A stretch of 64,000 nucleotides of DNA. Source: Paraescarpia echinospica. Taxonomy: Eukaryota; Annelida; Polychaeta; Sabellida; Siboglinidae. A program made the position numbers and the translations under genes. The notes beneath the pieces are model-generated. The model saw only the letters and a program-made list of their open reading frames with translations, was not told the origin of the DNA and did no database searches. Where the stretch lies: contig CM034544.1 of NCBI GenBank assembly GCA_020002185.1, forward strand, positions 36,111,964-36,175,963, in the 5' to 3' direction. The stretch's first letter is position 1. Each line of letters starts with the position of its first letter. Shown in pieces: positions 23,342 to 34,560 of the stretch.

Positions 23342-23527
23342 CAACACAATTGAAGTGTGAACTCCAGGTTCCGTCCTCCTGGCATGATGTCGCGTGCTTT
23401 CCGTCTGGCACGTAACCTTGTTTACACACGAGCGTGCAGGTTTTTGTGGGGACATGGTCACGTGTCGTGCATGTAATATCCGTATAGTTCCCGTGAGTGA
23501 CGCTTGGCAGTGCGCCACACTTCATGT
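23342..23527 (-). CDS. Gene A, first CCP/sushi exon, acceptor site apparently damaged
   Basis: The coding part is a normal six-cysteine CCP: KCGALPSVTHGNYTD, then CTTRDHVPTKTC, then EDGTWSSHFNCVG. The donor is GTGAGTAT, phase 1. By analogy with every other CCP exon (two bases plus two codons before the first cysteine), the exon should start at 23527, giving 186 bp. The two bases just before that point read AT instead of AG, after a good pyrimidine tract (TCTTTGTTTT). The only nearby AG (at 23521-23520) would start the exon in the wrong phase after exon 1. The exon may therefore be skipped, or use an unusual site. An RTE-like LINE begins only about 40 bp upstream. Confidence 0.75.
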
Positions 23528-23559
23528 ATAAAACAAAGATAGCATAGCATAGGAGTTAT

Positions 23560-25590
23560 ATGGCAAAACATCTGGTATGGGAGGAGCTTCCTCGAAGAGA
23601 AAACAAAATGGTTGACCGAAGAAGTAGCGAAAGCAATTGGAGAAAAGAGAGAGGTGTTGGAAATAAATAGCAATAGAAGGGATCAAGGGGAATGGAGGAC
23701 AACCCGGCATTGCCATACAGCAGCTGTGTGGACAGAAAGAAGAAAGCAGCTAGGAGAGCCGTGGATAAAGCATAGAGATAAATGGAAGAGGAGCTATGCA
23801 GAAAGCTAGATGATACCAGTGGAAAGAAACTGATATATAAGATGGCTCGAGAGAGGGATGAGGACTGCAAAGATGTACACAACTGGAAAAGTGATTAAGG
23901 ACAAGAAAGGAAAGCTAGTTAATGACAGGACAGATGTGCTACAGGTCTGGGAAGAGTATTTCAAGACTCTGCTGAACCAAAAAGAAAACGAAGAAATAGA
24001 TCTGACAAGTGCAGTAGAGGGAGACGTAAAGGTGAAGGAGATTGTGGATGAAGAGGTAGAGAAAGCAATGTAGAAGATTAAGAAAGGACGGGAGACTGGT
24101 ATGGATGAAGTACGAGTGGAAATGCTGGAGATGGCTGAACTCGTGGGAATCTGGTGGACAAAAAGATTGTTGAATACATGCATGAGAGAGGGAAACATCC
24201 CAGAAGAGTGGAGAACAGGGATAATGGTTCCGATTTGGAAAAGAAAAGGGAGATGACCGATGGAAATACAGAGGCATCACGTTGTTGAGCCACATGCAGA
24301 AGGTGTTGAAGAGAATCCTGGATGGAAGGATAAAAACAATAGTGAAAGGAGAAATCGGAGAAGAACAACATGGCTTCAGAAGAGGAAGAGGTACAGCTGA
24401 TGAAATGTTTTCGCTGAGACAGCTGATCGAAAAAATGTTCGAGGGACAGGAGAATATTGCTATGGATTTTATAAACCTGAAGTAAGCTTATGACACGGAA
24501 CCAACAAAGATGGCAATGGCTACAATGAGATGGATGGGGTTCCCAGAGGCAGAGGTCATGATGGTAGAAGGGACATATGCATAAACGAAGGGCAGAGTGT
24601 TGTGAGGACCTGGAATCTCAGAAGAATATAAAGTGAACGTTGGTTTGAGGGCCCACTATTGTTTATCGCACTGATGGAACTGTTAAGTAGAAAGACCAGT
24701 GCGAAAGTTATTCCTCAGAAACTACTGTATGCAGACGATCTAGTGATCGTACCGGACGGGGAAGCGGATTTACAGGAACAACTCATAAAGTGAAAGGATA
24801 TCTTCAGCAAACACGGACTGAAAATAAATGGAGAAGACAGAGGAGCTGTGGGTTGGGCAACAATTCAAAGAACTAGAAATTCACCTGAAGGGGAAGAATC
24901 TAAAACAAAGAGGCAGTGTTGTATACCTCGGCGTAGCGGTAAGTGGAGATGGCTCCTCAGAGACAGAACTTTGCATGAGTATACACGCAGTGGCGAATGC
25001 ATGGAGGAAAGTAGAAGGTCTGGTGGGAGACAGGCACATATCGCGAAAACTCAAGGGAAAGGTACAGTGCGCATTTATGACACCAGCCTACCTTTATGGC
25101 CTAAAAACTGTAGCAATGACAGAGAAACAACATGAAAGGGTTCAAGTATGCAACAACAACTGGGTCAGGAGAACTACGGAGGTAAAGAGAACAGGTAAGC
25201 GAAGAGTGGAAGAGCTGAGGGAGGATGTTGGTGTGAAAGAAAGGTTCAAGAAGAAGTTGAAGAGAAGTCGGTTGTGCTGGGTATGACATGTGGAGCGAAT
25301 GGGAGAAGAACGGAAGGTAAAGAAAGCAGATGCCCGGAGAGTGGAGGGAAAAACAAGACGAGGGCGACCGTAACAGAGGTGGTAGGATTGCGTGAAGAGA
25401 GACCTGAAGGGAAGGAAAGGGAAATGGAGGAAAAGAGCAAAAGACCGAGGAGTACGGAGAAGGGTGGTAGAGAAAGTTGTGCAAGAGTAATGACGAGGAA
25501 GAGAAATAAAATGTCGACGTATCCAAACCAGCCTCACCCCTGAAGACAGAGAACGGCGAGGAGAACAACAACAACTTCGTTTCATTCATT
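23560..25590 (+). mobile_element. RTE-like LINE, 5'-truncated
   Basis: The plus strand starts in the linker (KWLTEEVAKAIGEKREVLE near 23610). It continues with MYTTGKVIKDKKGKLVND near 23870, the RT entry (GMDEVRVEMLEMAEL near 24100), EEQHGFRRGRGTADEMFSL near 24360 and catalytic LYADDLVIVPDGEADLQEQ near 24730. It ends with a basic C-terminus and the segment 'SLTPEDREXRG' near 25535. A stop (TAG) after VEKAM and others are present. It has no endonuclease. Antisense to gene A. The 3' end is close to the Tc1 element. Confidence 0.82.
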
Positions 25591-25603
25591 GAACGTGTAT
25601 TTA

Positions 25604-26723
25604 CAATCATTTGCAAAAGGTTAAGACTAAGCACGATTTTTTGAAGAAATTTGACAAAACTATGATTTTTTGGCCTTCACATAACATTATAACAGTTTAT
25701 TTCGCCAAATAAACGTAGTACAACATAATATGAAACTTTATGTTGTCCAAAAGTGTCAGTGTCTCTACTTTTCAGTATTTAGTGTGGCCTCCTTTGCTGT
25801 CAATGACCGCCTGGATGCGACGTGGCATGCTAGAAACCAGAGATTCGCAGTACTCCTGGGTGATTTCGGTGACCCAAACGTCCTTGATAGCTTGTTTCAA
25901 GTTTTGAGCGCTTGATGGTTGTTTTTCTGCCACCTCATCCTTCATTTTAGTCCACAGGTTTTCAATGCGATTTAGATCTGGGCTGTTCTCTGGCCATTCC
26001 AGCACGGAAATGTTGTTCTTCTTGAGGAAATCAGTGGCTACCTTGGATCGGTGACAAGGAGCGCCATCTTGCATGAAAATCATACATTTGTGGATGTCCA
26101 TATTTCAGCTTCTCCTTCAGCAACTCCACGTACCTTGGTCCATTCATAGTGGTGTTGAGGTGAAATAAAATACAGACCAGAAGGGCCAAAACATGACATG
26201 GCACCCCAATCATCTGACTTGGTGAGTGTTTCATTGTGGCTGCTGTATATTTCTCATCAAATCGCTTACCTTGCATCAGCTCATTGGCGAGCGCATCACG
26301 ATGCGTCTCATTGCGTTGTCATCCCTGAGCGTAGTTTTCCGTGGACGACCTCTCCTTTTACTGTCACGAAAAGAGCCATCAGAATTGAATTTGACGATGT
26401 CGTTGTGCACGGCTGTCTTGGAATAACGTAATTTAGCACTAATGTCTCTTTCCGTATATCCTTCTCCATGTAGAGTCACTATTTGTGCCCTTAGAACATC
26501 TGTCAAAGACGATTGTTTGCTCATTTCATGGATGAAGACAAAACTGAAAAAACACCTAATCGATACTGACAGCAGCATACAAATGACCTGGAAGTACTGA
26601 CTTGGCGTATTGCTTCAAGGCCCAAATAGGATGATGCAATCCAGACATTATTTGATGCAAGCTGATGCCATACCATAAAATGCTTTAAAATCGTGCCTGG
26701 TCTTAAACTTTTGCAAATGACTG
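25604..26723 (-). mobile_element. Tc1/mariner transposon, internally deleted
   Basis: Terminal inverted repeats of about 37 bp start CAATCATTTGCAAAAG on the left and, as reverse complement of the right end, CAGTCATTTGCAAAAG. TA dinucleotides flank both sides (25602-25603 and 26724-26725), the Tc1/mariner target duplication. The minus-strand transposase starts at 26524 (MSKQSSLTDVLRAQIV) with the helix-turn-helix region (YTERDISAKLRYSKTAVHND). It then breaks, and ends with FMQDGAPCH and the NSPDLNRIENLW block that holds the last acidic catalytic residue. At 1120 bp it is shorter than the usual 1.6 kb. The middle region with the first catalytic aspartate is missing and frames are broken. Confidence 0.9.
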
Positions 26724-26734
26724 TAGAGTCTCTC

Positions 26735-26935
26735 CACTGTCGTTATCCTGAAGTTCTCTCTCCTCTTTTAGCTTCCAACATCTGATCTGTTTCCTTCCGA
26801 TGGTTCTCCTCTGTCTTATTTTCCTCACTTCAAGTTCAGAAACTAGTACCCTGTGTTGCGTGGTGGTGGCCTCTGAGGGTTTATTACTTTATGCTCTTTC
26901 CTCACTATGATGTAGTCAAATTGGGTTTCTCGTCC
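26735..26935 (-). mobile_element. RTE-like endonuclease fragment
   Basis: The minus strand reads GGRETQFDYIIVRKEHKVIN, the 'IDYIL' end of an RTE-type endonuclease. A stop/frameshift and the linker LVSELEVRKIRQRRTIGRKQ follow. It runs opposite to the LINE at 23.56-25.59 kb and ends about 10 bases short of the Tc1 target site (26724-26725). Confidence 0.65.
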
Positions 26936-26937
26936 GC

Positions 26938-27160
26938 CGGCCTTTTGCTATCATAAATTAATGTATGTCGTACTATTGTTAGGCTGCTCATTCTATGGCG
27001 AACAATGCATAATCTTCACTCGCTGCACAGGATGCACAATAATCACTATTTGTTTTAACAGCTGTCGGTCACGAACAGACGGCAGCAAAGAGTGTTAGTC
27101 ATATTACCAAGCATTAGTACTGAACAGAATAATACCAAGGACATAGTATAGGGAAATATC
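26938..27160 (+). repeat. Direct repeat, copy 1
   Basis: Shares about 200 bases with 27824-28015, including TATCATAAATTAATG, TTAGGCTGCTCATTCTATGG and ACTGAACAGAATA. Origin unknown. Confidence 0.75.
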
Positions 27161-27174
27161 TTGGTATTGTTATA

Positions 27175-27176
<2 letters not shown>

Positions 27177-27232
<56 letters not shown>

Positions 27233-27235
27233 CCC
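27177..27235 (+). repeat. Microsatellite (TA)n
   Basis: Alternating TA with one ACAT interruption. Confidence 0.95.
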
Positions 27236-27385
27236 CTAACAGCAGCATGCGTCGACCAGATATGCATAAGGGACCGCCTTAGGCAGACCGCCGCTTTTAA
27301 GCAGACCTCAGCTGTTATGCCTTAAGTTTTGACGCTTGGTTGCACCGGAAACAATAATGTTTGGTGATTTTGAAGTACGTTTTAA

Positions 27386-27689
<304 letters not shown>

Positions 27690-27823
27690 ATTTGATTATT
27701 TTCCGCACATTGTCGCTATTTTATACTGTGCGCATCGTCGAATTCTAGTCTGTATAAGTGAATAAATGTGAACCAAAGCATTGAGTCGCACTGAATGACA
27801 CTGACACTGCTACTATCCTCCGT

Positions 27824-28015
27824 TGGCTTTTCGCTATCATAAATTAATGACTGTCGTGCTGTTGTTAGGCTGCTCATTCTATGGCAAACAATGCATACTC
27901 GTCACTTGCTGCGCAGGATACAAAATAATCAATACTTGCAAATTCATTATAATTGTTGTCGCTCAAGAACAGAAGCATTAGGACTGAACAGAATAGTATC
28001 ATGGTATAGGGATGT
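27824..28015 (+). repeat. Direct repeat, copy 2
   Basis: Second copy of the 26938-27160 repeat, about 890 bp away in the same orientation. Roughly 80 percent similar by eye, with small gaps. Confidence 0.75.
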
Positions 28016-29329
28016 ACGTTATTAACTTCATAATAACGTACATCATGATTATGCTGTAATGAATTACGTCAATTCCGTTGTATTTTCTCAGAACTAAATG
28101 TAATATATGCGAAACCATCTACGAGTTATTAGCATGCTCTAAAATGGAATAAAACAGACAATGAAAATTGCAAACGTCTATATACGTTCCTAACTTGCAT
28201 ATGGGACAGCAGCGTATATTATCTGCACATTGACGTGTCAACACATTTGCTGGCGTTTTAAACAATTACAAAAATACTTTTTCGATGTAGGTTTTAAGAG
28301 CGTACATATCAGTCATCCCCGCTCGCCAGTAGTTTTAGTCATACTACACTACTATGAATGGTATCAGGGATAAGGTAGTACAAGTGTCGCTCGAGATGGT
28401 GACGTCAGGGATAAGGTAATAAGAGTGTCATACCTGGCTCGAGAGGGTGAAATCATAGGTTGGTTAATGCAACCACCACCGCTGGTTCTAAACGATGACG
28501 TCATGGGTAAGGTAAGTATAATTTAATATGCAGATTTAGATGTGCTTGGGTGGAATGTGCCCTTAGACACTTGAAATTTCCCTTGGAACCTGCCGGTTCT
28601 AGCGTGACGTACCCTCCCCTACATCATTAGATATTGGCATTTTATGGTGAGCCTCATGGTTGGGTGCCATTGGAGGTCTATGGAGAAACTGAAGTGTTGT
28701 TACTTTTTGCGAGACACAAAAGGGTACAATTGAAGATTTGGGTAGAGCCTGAACTCTTGCTGCTGTTTGCGAACGTCAAGGACGGGTGCAACTGAACGTT
28801 TTTTGTAGATTTTCTAGATTTTACATTCATCTACACGAAATACAACAATTAGGTAAACAGTTGTAGTATCGAATTTCTTTTTAAAAATACAATGGTGTGG
28901 CGGTGTTATTACTCTTCAAATAATATACGACAATTAGATGTTCAAATCCACTGCAAAATGTGTTTGTAACATACCATGTCCATTTCGTACCGTGTTACTA
29001 CAAAACTTTGTTTCATATTAAGTTTTGTATTAATACATTTACGTACATACATGCATATATACATGCATGAAAACACTCATACATGCATACACATACATAC
29101 ATCAATACATACATGCATACGTACACACGTACACACGTACACACTTCAACTCTTGGCATAAGTTTTCGACCTGTATCTCGTGTGGTCAGGGAAGCATTCA
29201 GCCATACACCAATTTCTGCGCGAATAGTATTCATATATATCCACCACTATATACACAACCATGTACTGCGTTATAACAATGCGTGAACTGAGGAAACTTG
29301 AAGTGAACGATAGTACATCAGCTTCGAAA
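28016..29329. other. Gene A intron 1, mostly unassigned sequence
   Basis: No coding exon recognised. It holds two perfect TGACGTCA palindromes (28400-28407 and 28496-28503) beside a thrice-repeated 'TCAGGGATAAGGTA'-like unit, and a CATA-type microsatellite near 29040-29145. Confidence 0.5.
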
Positions 29330-29405
29330 GGGCAACAATAAAATTCAAACCCGGGTTTGTCCAATTGAGAGTCTAGTGTTCTACCTACTACACCACGGCG
29401 CTCCA
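29330..29405 (-). mobile_element. tRNA-like SINE head
   Basis: On the minus strand GCGCCGTGGTGTAGTAGG resembles an A box and CCCGGGTTTGAATTT a B box (one change from GGTTCGAATCC). The spacing fits a tRNA-derived pol III promoter. It is degenerate at the acceptor end, so I call it a SINE head and not a functional tRNA. It lies 26 bases inside gene A intron 1. Confidence 0.55.
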
Positions 29406-29430
29406 CTATACACGTGTAGTGTTAACTCAC

Positions 29431-29548
29431 CTTGTCCGGTGTCGGCGTTTGCTGTGGTGTCGAGAGCCAGAAGTACGACCGGCAGCAGAAAGACAGTGGA
29501 CAGATAGGACCGAGCAAACGTCAACCTCCTCGGGGTGGCGAACGTCAT
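29431..29548 (-). CDS. Gene A, exon 1: start codon and signal peptide
   Basis: The exon starts at an ATG at 29548-29546 in a good context (CCAAGATGA, A at -3) and codes 39 residues. A basic N-region (MTFATPRRLTFARSY) is followed by a hydrophobic core (LSTVFLLPVVLLAL) and a likely signal peptidase site after TTANA, so the mature protein starts near DTGQ. The donor is GTGAGTTA in phase 1, the phase used by all CCP exons of the gene. It marks the 5' end of gene A and separates it from gene B, which ends 20.8 kb upstream on the same strand. Confidence 0.85.
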
Positions 29549-29825
29549 CTTGGCGGTCTTTTCTCACACAATCACATCGCTATTCCATGTCAGGGGTAGG
29601 CAACTTTACATCGTTGAAACGGACAGTGAATATGATACAAGAACGAACCGTCCCATTAGCTGCTAAGGTGTCTATGTCACAACATAATCAATGTTGTCAC
29701 AGACACTGCGATGTTGTGTTTATCATAACAACGGCAATTACGTCACCTGCGACTGTGCTCAATCAATACCAACGTTTCGAAGGATTGCTGCATATCGAAT
29801 TTATTTAAAGTGAGTTATTATAAAT
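29549..29825 (-). promoter_or_regulatory. Upstream region of gene A
   Basis: This is the 5' flank of the gene A start codon. I see no clear TATA box or initiator. The region is short, unique sequence between the start codon and a CA microsatellite. Confidence 0.3.
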
Positions 29826-29862
29826 ACACACACACACGCACACACGCACACACACACGCACG

Positions 29863-29900
<38 letters not shown>

Positions 29901-29901
29901 A
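29826..29901 (+). repeat. Microsatellite (CA)n-(TA)n
   Basis: CA repeats with CG interruptions followed by TA repeats. Confidence 0.95.
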
Positions 29902-30020
29902 TTACATATTTGCTCAGATGATGGCATGACATGGTTTGTCACCAAATGAAAGCTTGTATGTTGCAGTTTATGTCAACACGTCACATGAGTAAAGCAGACA
30001 CCACAATGTGCCAATCTATT

Positions 30021-32407
30021 TAACAAGATTTAACAAGATTGCCACCCAGAGAATTAACTCTAGGTGGCAGGTGGACAAGGAAGCCCATTGGCTTATCGAG
30101 AGTACGACCCTTTTATCTATGTGTATCCCGCCGTTCTGAGGTATGTGTCGATTTCATTGTTAAACATATTCACGCTACTAGCACCCACACAATCAGCAGA
30201 TAATCTGTTCCATTCATTTACAGTCTTTGTGAAAATGAGAAATTTCTTATATATATATATTATACACTGCTCTTTTTGTTAATGTAACTTCATGTCCTCT
30301 AGTCCTTCTATCTTTCTTAACTGATAAAAAAATATTTATATAAATATTTTCATAACCATTCATTATATTAAACACTTCTATCTGATCCCCTCTCAATCTG
30401 TTGGTCTCTAGGGTTGTTGAGCCGCGTTTTTAGGCGTATTTCGTAACTAATATCCCTCAGTTTTTGGTATCATTTTGGTTGTTCTCCTCTGCACTCTTCC
30501 TAGCATATATATTCCTGCGATATGGTCTCCAAGTTGGAATACAATATTCTAAATGAGGCCTAACTATTATTTTGTGCAGCGGTATTATTAGCTTTTATTC
30601 CTTATACATTATGTTTCGCCTAATTAATCCAAGGATTTGATTTCCCTTTGAAGCTGCAATTCCGCACTGCTCTGAAACCTTTATATCAGCACTAATGGTT
30701 AAATCTAAGTCCTTTTCTTTTACAGTAGTACTTAGTACAGTACCCCCCATTGTATATTCTACCTCTTCGTTCACATGTCATGCATGGATTTACATTTCCC
30801 AAAATTGAACAGCATATGCCACTTTTCAGACCATTTGTCAAGATAATCTTGTAAATGTTGTCTCCATCACTTTTAATCCTTCTAAACACGTTTGTATCAT
30901 CCGCAAATTTCAACACTTTGCTTGTTATTTCATCATCCAAATCCTTTACATATATTAAGAATTATGTAGGTCCTAGTACTGATTTCTGTGGTACCCCACT
31001 CAATACCGATTTCCAGTTTGAAGGTTCCCCATCAACTACTACACGTTGTCTTCTGTCAATCAGCCATTTTTCTATCCAGTTTATTATACCATTTCCTAGG
31101 CCACGGGCCTTTGGTTAAGCAGTACTCGTTGATGTGGTATTTTGTCGAAAGCTTTTTGAAAATGTAAGTAGACGATATCTCCTGGTGATCCATCATCTAC
31201 CCACTTAGTGATGTCTTCCAAAAAACATAGCATATTTGTTAAGCATGACCTCGCTTTATAAAACCCATGTTAAGTTGGGTTTATCAAGTTATGTTTAACA
31301 AGAAAATCCACCATGTGATCGTTAGTTACTTTTTCTAACAATTTGCAAATCACTGATCTTAAACTAACTGGTCTATTGTTCTCTGACTTGTTTCTCGAAC
31401 CTTTTTTAAATGATGGTATAATGTTTGCCTCTTTCCGTTCTAAAGGAACCACTCCCTCTTCTCATGACAATTTGAAAACTGTTGCAAGCGGTATGCTAAT
31501 TTGTTCTACAATTTCCAATAGCAGTTTGGGTGGAATCCCATCCACTCCCGTGATATAATATCATTCATAGTCCTTTTCCGGGGTTACAATTAATTGTCCT
31601 AAATAGTCTGAATCTGCCCCCTTGAACTTAGCCTCTGGTACTGGCAGTGAACTAATATCTTCTCTGGTAAACACTGAACTAAAGTACTCATTCAGGTCTT
31701 TTGCCATTTAGAATCCGTCTGATATTATATTTCCAGCACTATCTTCTAGAGGACCGACATTATCTTGAACTTTCTGTTTGCTTCGACCATACGCATACAA
31801 ACTCTTGCTGTCATGTTTTATATTACTAGCTAATTGTTGTTCGTAGCTTCTCTTTGAATTTCTAATTTCAGCTGTAGCTTGGCTAAGTGCTTTCTTTTAT
31901 AACTGTTGTAGTCTTCATCATTTCCAGTACATTTATATGACTTCCACATCATTTGTTTATACTTAATTTTTCTAATGGCTTCTTTCGATAAGGGTTTCTT
32001 TTTGGACCGTTTCCCTTGTTTTTTGAAGGGTACACATTTTTCGACTATGCACTTAATTTCACTCTTTAATATATTCCAGCATTCTGTTCCCGTCTTATTT
32101 TTAGTGTGTTATTCCAGTCTATCTTTGCTAAATATCTCCTCATGTCCTTATACCTTCCCTTGTGGAAATTTATCCTATACTGCTTTTTACTATTCGTTTC
32201 TGATTTTACTTTGATAGTAAAATGTATTTGGTTATAATCACTACTCCCAAGTGGCTCACATATCTTGACATTGTCAACTAATTCATTCTGTGAGGATAAA
32301 ACTGGTTGGTTCTAGCACATGTTGAGAAAGGAAAGTATCTTTAACTAAACTAAAAACTTGTGGTCCTCACTACCATACTCTTTAGAGATTTCCATTGTAT
32401 ATGTCCG
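30021..32407 (-). mobile_element. CR1-like LINE, copy b (degenerate)
   Basis: Same family and orientation as the copies at 8.65 and 53.6 kb. The 3' end has the two TAACAAGATT-type repeats (30021-30040) and the 3' hairpin (30041-30068). The minus strand contains VLKFADDTNVFRRIKSDG (30905 region) and endonuclease/linker parts up to about 32407, where similarity to the full copy stops. Many stops and frameshifts. It lies upstream of gene A. Confidence 0.88.
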
Positions 32408-32559
32408 TTGGCTAACATATCTGTTGCTGTCTTATTTTCTATTTCAGCACATATTAATACTAGAAGATATACCGTACCTAAATGTAGCAGTTACAAACGT
32501 TAAAATATTGGTTTATTACACGTGAAATTATAGGTGCCTCCCACCTCTCGTCGATGTTT

Positions 32560-33525
32560 TATTCTCCCATTCCCCTCCACATGTTATTTGTCTGTAATGT
32601 TTCTTTATCCATCCTTTCTCTACTTCTCTCCCTCACTCGTTCGCCTTCTCCTCCTCTCTCTCCCCCCTCTCTCTCTCTCTCTCTCTATCGCTAGCCTCAT
32701 CCCCCTCACTCTCCCTCTCTGCCTCTCTCCCTCTATCCCTTTCTTCCTGTCTCTCTCCTTCTCTCTCTCTCTCTCTCTCGCTGCCATATTTCCCTCTTTC
32801 TCTCTCTCCCTCTCTCCCTCTTTCTCTCTGTCATATTACACTCCTCCCACTCTCTCTCTCCCTCTTTTGATCTATCCCTATATCCCTCACTCCCTCTCTC
32901 TCTCTATCCCTATCTCCCTATCTCCCTCTCTCCCTTTCTGTCTCTCACCCTTTCTCCCTCTCTACCCCTCTATATATCTCCCTTTCCCGCTATCCCTCTG
33001 TCATATTCTCTCTCTAACCATACGTCGGCGTCTCTCTCACCTTTCCGCTCCCTCATTCACTTCCTCCCTCCCTACCCCCTCCATCCTACCTCCATCCCTT
33101 CTACCTCCATCCATTCTACCATATATTCCTCACTCCCTCTATCTGTCAATCAATCATTCCTTCGCTTTCTCTCCACTGTCCATATCATCCGCTTTCTCCC
33201 TCTGATCCGTTCTTTCCGTTTACACATCCCTCCCTCCCTCCCTCCCTCCCTCCCTCCCTCCCTCCCTCCCTCCCTCCCTCCCTCCCTCCTCCTCCCTCCT
33301 CCCTCCCTCCTCCCTCCCTCCTCCTCCCTCCTCCCTCCCTCCTCCCTCCTCCTCCCTCCTCCCTCCCTCCCTCCTCCCTCCCTCCCTCCTCCCTCCCTCC
33401 TCCTCCCTCCCTCCCTCCCACCTCCTCCTCCTCCTCCCTCCCTCCTCCCTCCCTCCCTCCCTCCTCCTCCCTCCCTCCCTCCTTCCTCCCCCTCCCTCCC
33501 TCCTCCCTCCCTCCCTCCCTTAGGA
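32560..33525 (+). repeat. Polypyrimidine tract, CT-rich then (CCCT)n/(CCT)n
   Basis: About 960 bases are almost all C and T on the plus strand. Imperfect CTCTCC repeats run to about 33210, followed by regular CCCT and CCT units from 33226. A (TA)n stretch follows at about 33535-33590. Confidence 0.97.
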
Positions 33526-33544
33526 TTATACATATACATATATT

Positions 33545-33583
<39 letters not shown>

Positions 33584-33599
33584 ATATGTATAATCTCTA

Positions 33600-34199
33600 T
33601 TATAATCTACTTTTACTTTGTTCACATACATCAACGTGTTATTAGCCGAACAAATTTCCTTTCCACGACGTCATTATTCACCGACAAAGTACATTTGCGA
33701 ATCCCAGGACAGCTGCTGATTTCTGCTGATAACGCCGTTATTACTCATGCATGAAAATGCCGGTAGGCGCTCGACCGACACACGTATTGTTCGGTTTATG
33801 AACGTGGACAAATATGTTAGTAGTCAGTCTCGTATGCAGCTGTACGATTTGTTAACGCGGACAACTGAAGCAAAACAATTCTGCTGGAAGCATCAAGTGC
33901 GGTTCTGTTGTATCTATGTTTTGTAATCTCGAAGGTTGCAGTTAGTGGTTTTCGGGTGCACATATAGGATGTAGTTGGAAGTATTTTGGTGTCTCATAGG
34001 ATAATGTTGGGGGTTTATGAGACCCTCGATGAACGCTGATAGAAGTATTCTGGGAGCCGCAAGCGAGATAGAAGTTGATGGGTACCTCAACAGGCGCAGT
34101 TTTAGTTTTTGGAATCCTAACAATGGGTGCAGTTAGTGTTTTAGGGAGCCCCAGAAGGAGGTAAAGTTAGCGTTTTATACAGATATAAATCATCCCCCC
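33600..34199. other. Intergenic sequence, no feature recognised
   Basis: Unique-looking AT-rich sequence with no supported gene or repeat. Confidence 0.5.
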
Positions 34200-34560
34200 C
34201 AAAAAAAAAAGTTCACACCAAGAGCCTGGTAAAGTGAAGGTAAGTTCATACATAGCGCAGTACCCTGTCACCAGGACTGCTCAAAGCGCTATATAATTTA
34301 ATCACTGTCAGACCTGTTCAATCGATCACCAGTTGGGCTTCTCTGGGAAGCATCCAGCCTCGCTGCAATAATTACGGAATACTACTCGTACAAGAATTTT
34401 CACAAATTTCTATAGCTAGGTACTCAGTCAAATAGCTGAGTGAACTGGAGCAACGTAGAATGAACGAACTTGCCCAAGGTTCGACACAGCCGTACAGGAT
34501 TCGAACCCGGGTTCTCTCGGTTGAGAGTCAGAAGCTCTAGCTACAGTACCTGCTACACAC
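34200..34560 (-). mobile_element. tRNA-derived SINE with L2-like tail
   Basis: On the minus strand the head has a B box (GGGTTCGAATCC, about 34495-34510) and an upstream A-box-like segment. The SINE body follows (GTCGAACCTTGGGCAAGTTC, GAGTACCTAGCTATA, GCAGCGAGGCTGGATGC, GAACAGGTCTGACAG). The end has TATAGCGCTTTGAGCAG and TGCGCTATGTATG, resembling the L2-type 3' tails at 3.1 and 23.1 kb. A second copy lies at 44.6 kb. Confidence 0.82.

Noticed and set aside
23321..23518. Alternative frame over the 23.4-kb CCP exon
   Set aside because: The frame one base away contains the six-cysteine CCP pattern; this one is a shadow.
29419..29808. 129-codon plus-strand frame over gene A exon 1
   Set aside because: Antisense to the signal-peptide exon, which has a good start context, signal peptide and donor.
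32534..33634. 223-codon Ser/Leu/Pro frame and Gly/Glu/Arg antisense frames
   Set aside because: Polypyrimidine simple sequence, no other coding evidence.
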